In this document: positions 63,739-64,000 of the stretch, piece after piece
How the letters are laid out: each line of letters opens with the position of its first letter
Position numbering within the stretch: position 1 is the stretch's first letter
Origin: Aliarcobacter cryaerophilus ATCC 43158
GTDB lineage: Bacteria > Campylobacterota > Campylobacteria > Campylobacterales > Arcobacteraceae
Assembly (NCBI RefSeq): GCF_003660105.1
Contig: NZ_CP032823.1
Coordinates: forward strand, 1,674,001 to 1,738,000
Direction of reading: 5' to 3'
Length of the DNA: 64,000 nucleotides
The notes under the pieces: generated by a model
What the model was told of the DNA's origin: nothing
The model's input: only the letters and a program-made list of their open reading frames with translations
Database searches by the model: none
Program-made: the position numbers and the translations under genes

Positions 63739-63963
63739 CTATTTTTTAAGATTTTTTACTTTATTTAAAGCTTCTATTAATCCATCAATATTTTCATAAG
63801 GAATATGTGCTTTCCATTGAACATCTTCACCGTTTAGTGCAATTGCAATACTTACAATATCAGCTGTATTTGCACCATAAGGCTCAGTTACATTTGAAAT
63901 AACAATTTTTCCTTTTTTTGTACCTGCTAAATCAAGCTCTTCTATTTTTGTAATAATACTCAT
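63739..63963 (-). CDS. Hypothetical 74-residue protein
   Basis: MSIITKIEELDLAGTKKGKI begins a small soluble alpha/beta protein with no signal peptide and no cysteines; VQWKAHIPYENIDGLIEAL reads as a strand plus helix. Not recognised. The ATG at 63963 is preferred because AAGGAG lies 6 nt before it; a longer frame runs to 63999 but would put that site inside the gene. 50 nt before rimB on the same strand. Confidence 0.75.
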   Translation of the reverse strand: MSIITKIEELDLAGTKKGKIVISNVTEPYGANTADIVSIAIALNGEDVQWKAHIPYENIDGLIEALNKVKNLKK

Positions 63964-64000
63964 CTTTTCTCCTTTTATATTTTGATAAAATTTATCCAAA

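Overview
The window is about 27% G+C by eye, gene-dense, and reads as chromosomal core DNA of a Campylobacterota bacterium, most likely of the Arcobacter/Aliarcobacter group. The signs are an A/T-rich genome with many TTG starts, a ccoNOQP cbb3 oxidase operon followed by a DUF4006 protein, an htrA / response regulator / histidine kinase trio in the order I remember from Campylobacter jejuni (CprRS), and the nadD-rsfS / gap-pgk-tpiA-fabI and pheA-hisC neighbourhoods. I see no insertion sequence, prophage, integrase, CRISPR array or rRNA. The species call is inference from gene content and order.

Layout. 1-7126 (minus): ccoN-ccoO-ccoQ-ccoP, DUF4006, a 30-residue one-helix protein, a TPM-type membrane protein, a FixH-like protein and the start of addB. 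7279-11440 (minus): smpB-ispE-truB and a UvrD-type helicase. 11556-12452: a LysR regulator on plus. 12456-17020 (minus): radical SAM protein, purF, dapB, trxB and a separately terminated trxA. 17220-20387 (plus): alaS and a CopD-like membrane protein. 20404-27326: SIMPL protein, lipoprotein, a plus-strand cysteine-rich protein, then the htrA two-component operon and ilvD on minus. 27439-27819: a tRNA operon (Leu-UAA, Ser-UGA, Cys-GCA) behind a perfect-consensus sigma70 promoter. 27981-31318: a small lipoprotein, then a tightly overlapping four-gene cassette with an FtsX/MacB-type ABC transporter and a cysteine-motif membrane protein of unknown function. 31413-32779: dksA-truD. 32841-34414 (minus): a YfgM-like protein with a BamB-like lipoprotein. 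34528-42071 (plus): ctpA, purC-purS-purQ, an SH3-like membrane protein, plsC, crcB, two nearly identical tatA genes, argS. 42092-42957 (minus): nadD-rsfS. 43048-52127 (plus): gap-pgk-tpiA-fabI, then lysA-pheA-hisC-dxs. 52255-64000: cytochrome c peroxidase, an MFS transporter, maf, a large permease, NlpC/P60 lipoprotein, SGNH hydrolase, DASS symporter, TauE-type permease, dsbD with a thioredoxin-like partner, and rimB-rimK.

How the genes fit together. The window encodes microaerobic respiration (cbb3 oxidase), hydrogen peroxide removal (periplasmic di-haem peroxidase), thiol homeostasis (trxA, trxB, dsbD, thioredoxin-like protein), envelope quality control (htrA with its two-component system, ctpA, BamB-like and YfgM-like proteins), triose-phosphate metabolism, purine, lysine, phenylalanine, histidine, branched-chain amino acid and isoprenoid biosynthesis, and translation (alaS, argS, smpB, rsfS, truB, truD, tRNAs).

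The most interesting material is: the uncharacterised ABC plus cysteine-motif cassette at 28297-31318; an unannotatable-by-length 30-residue protein inside the cbb3 operon; two genes whose Shine-Dalgarno placement points to AUU start codons; a 19-bp hairpin directly in front of lysA; paired inverted repeats in front of the peroxidase gene; and tandem tatA genes with a 75-nt block that is 74/75 identical. All family assignments come from reading motifs, not from database searches.
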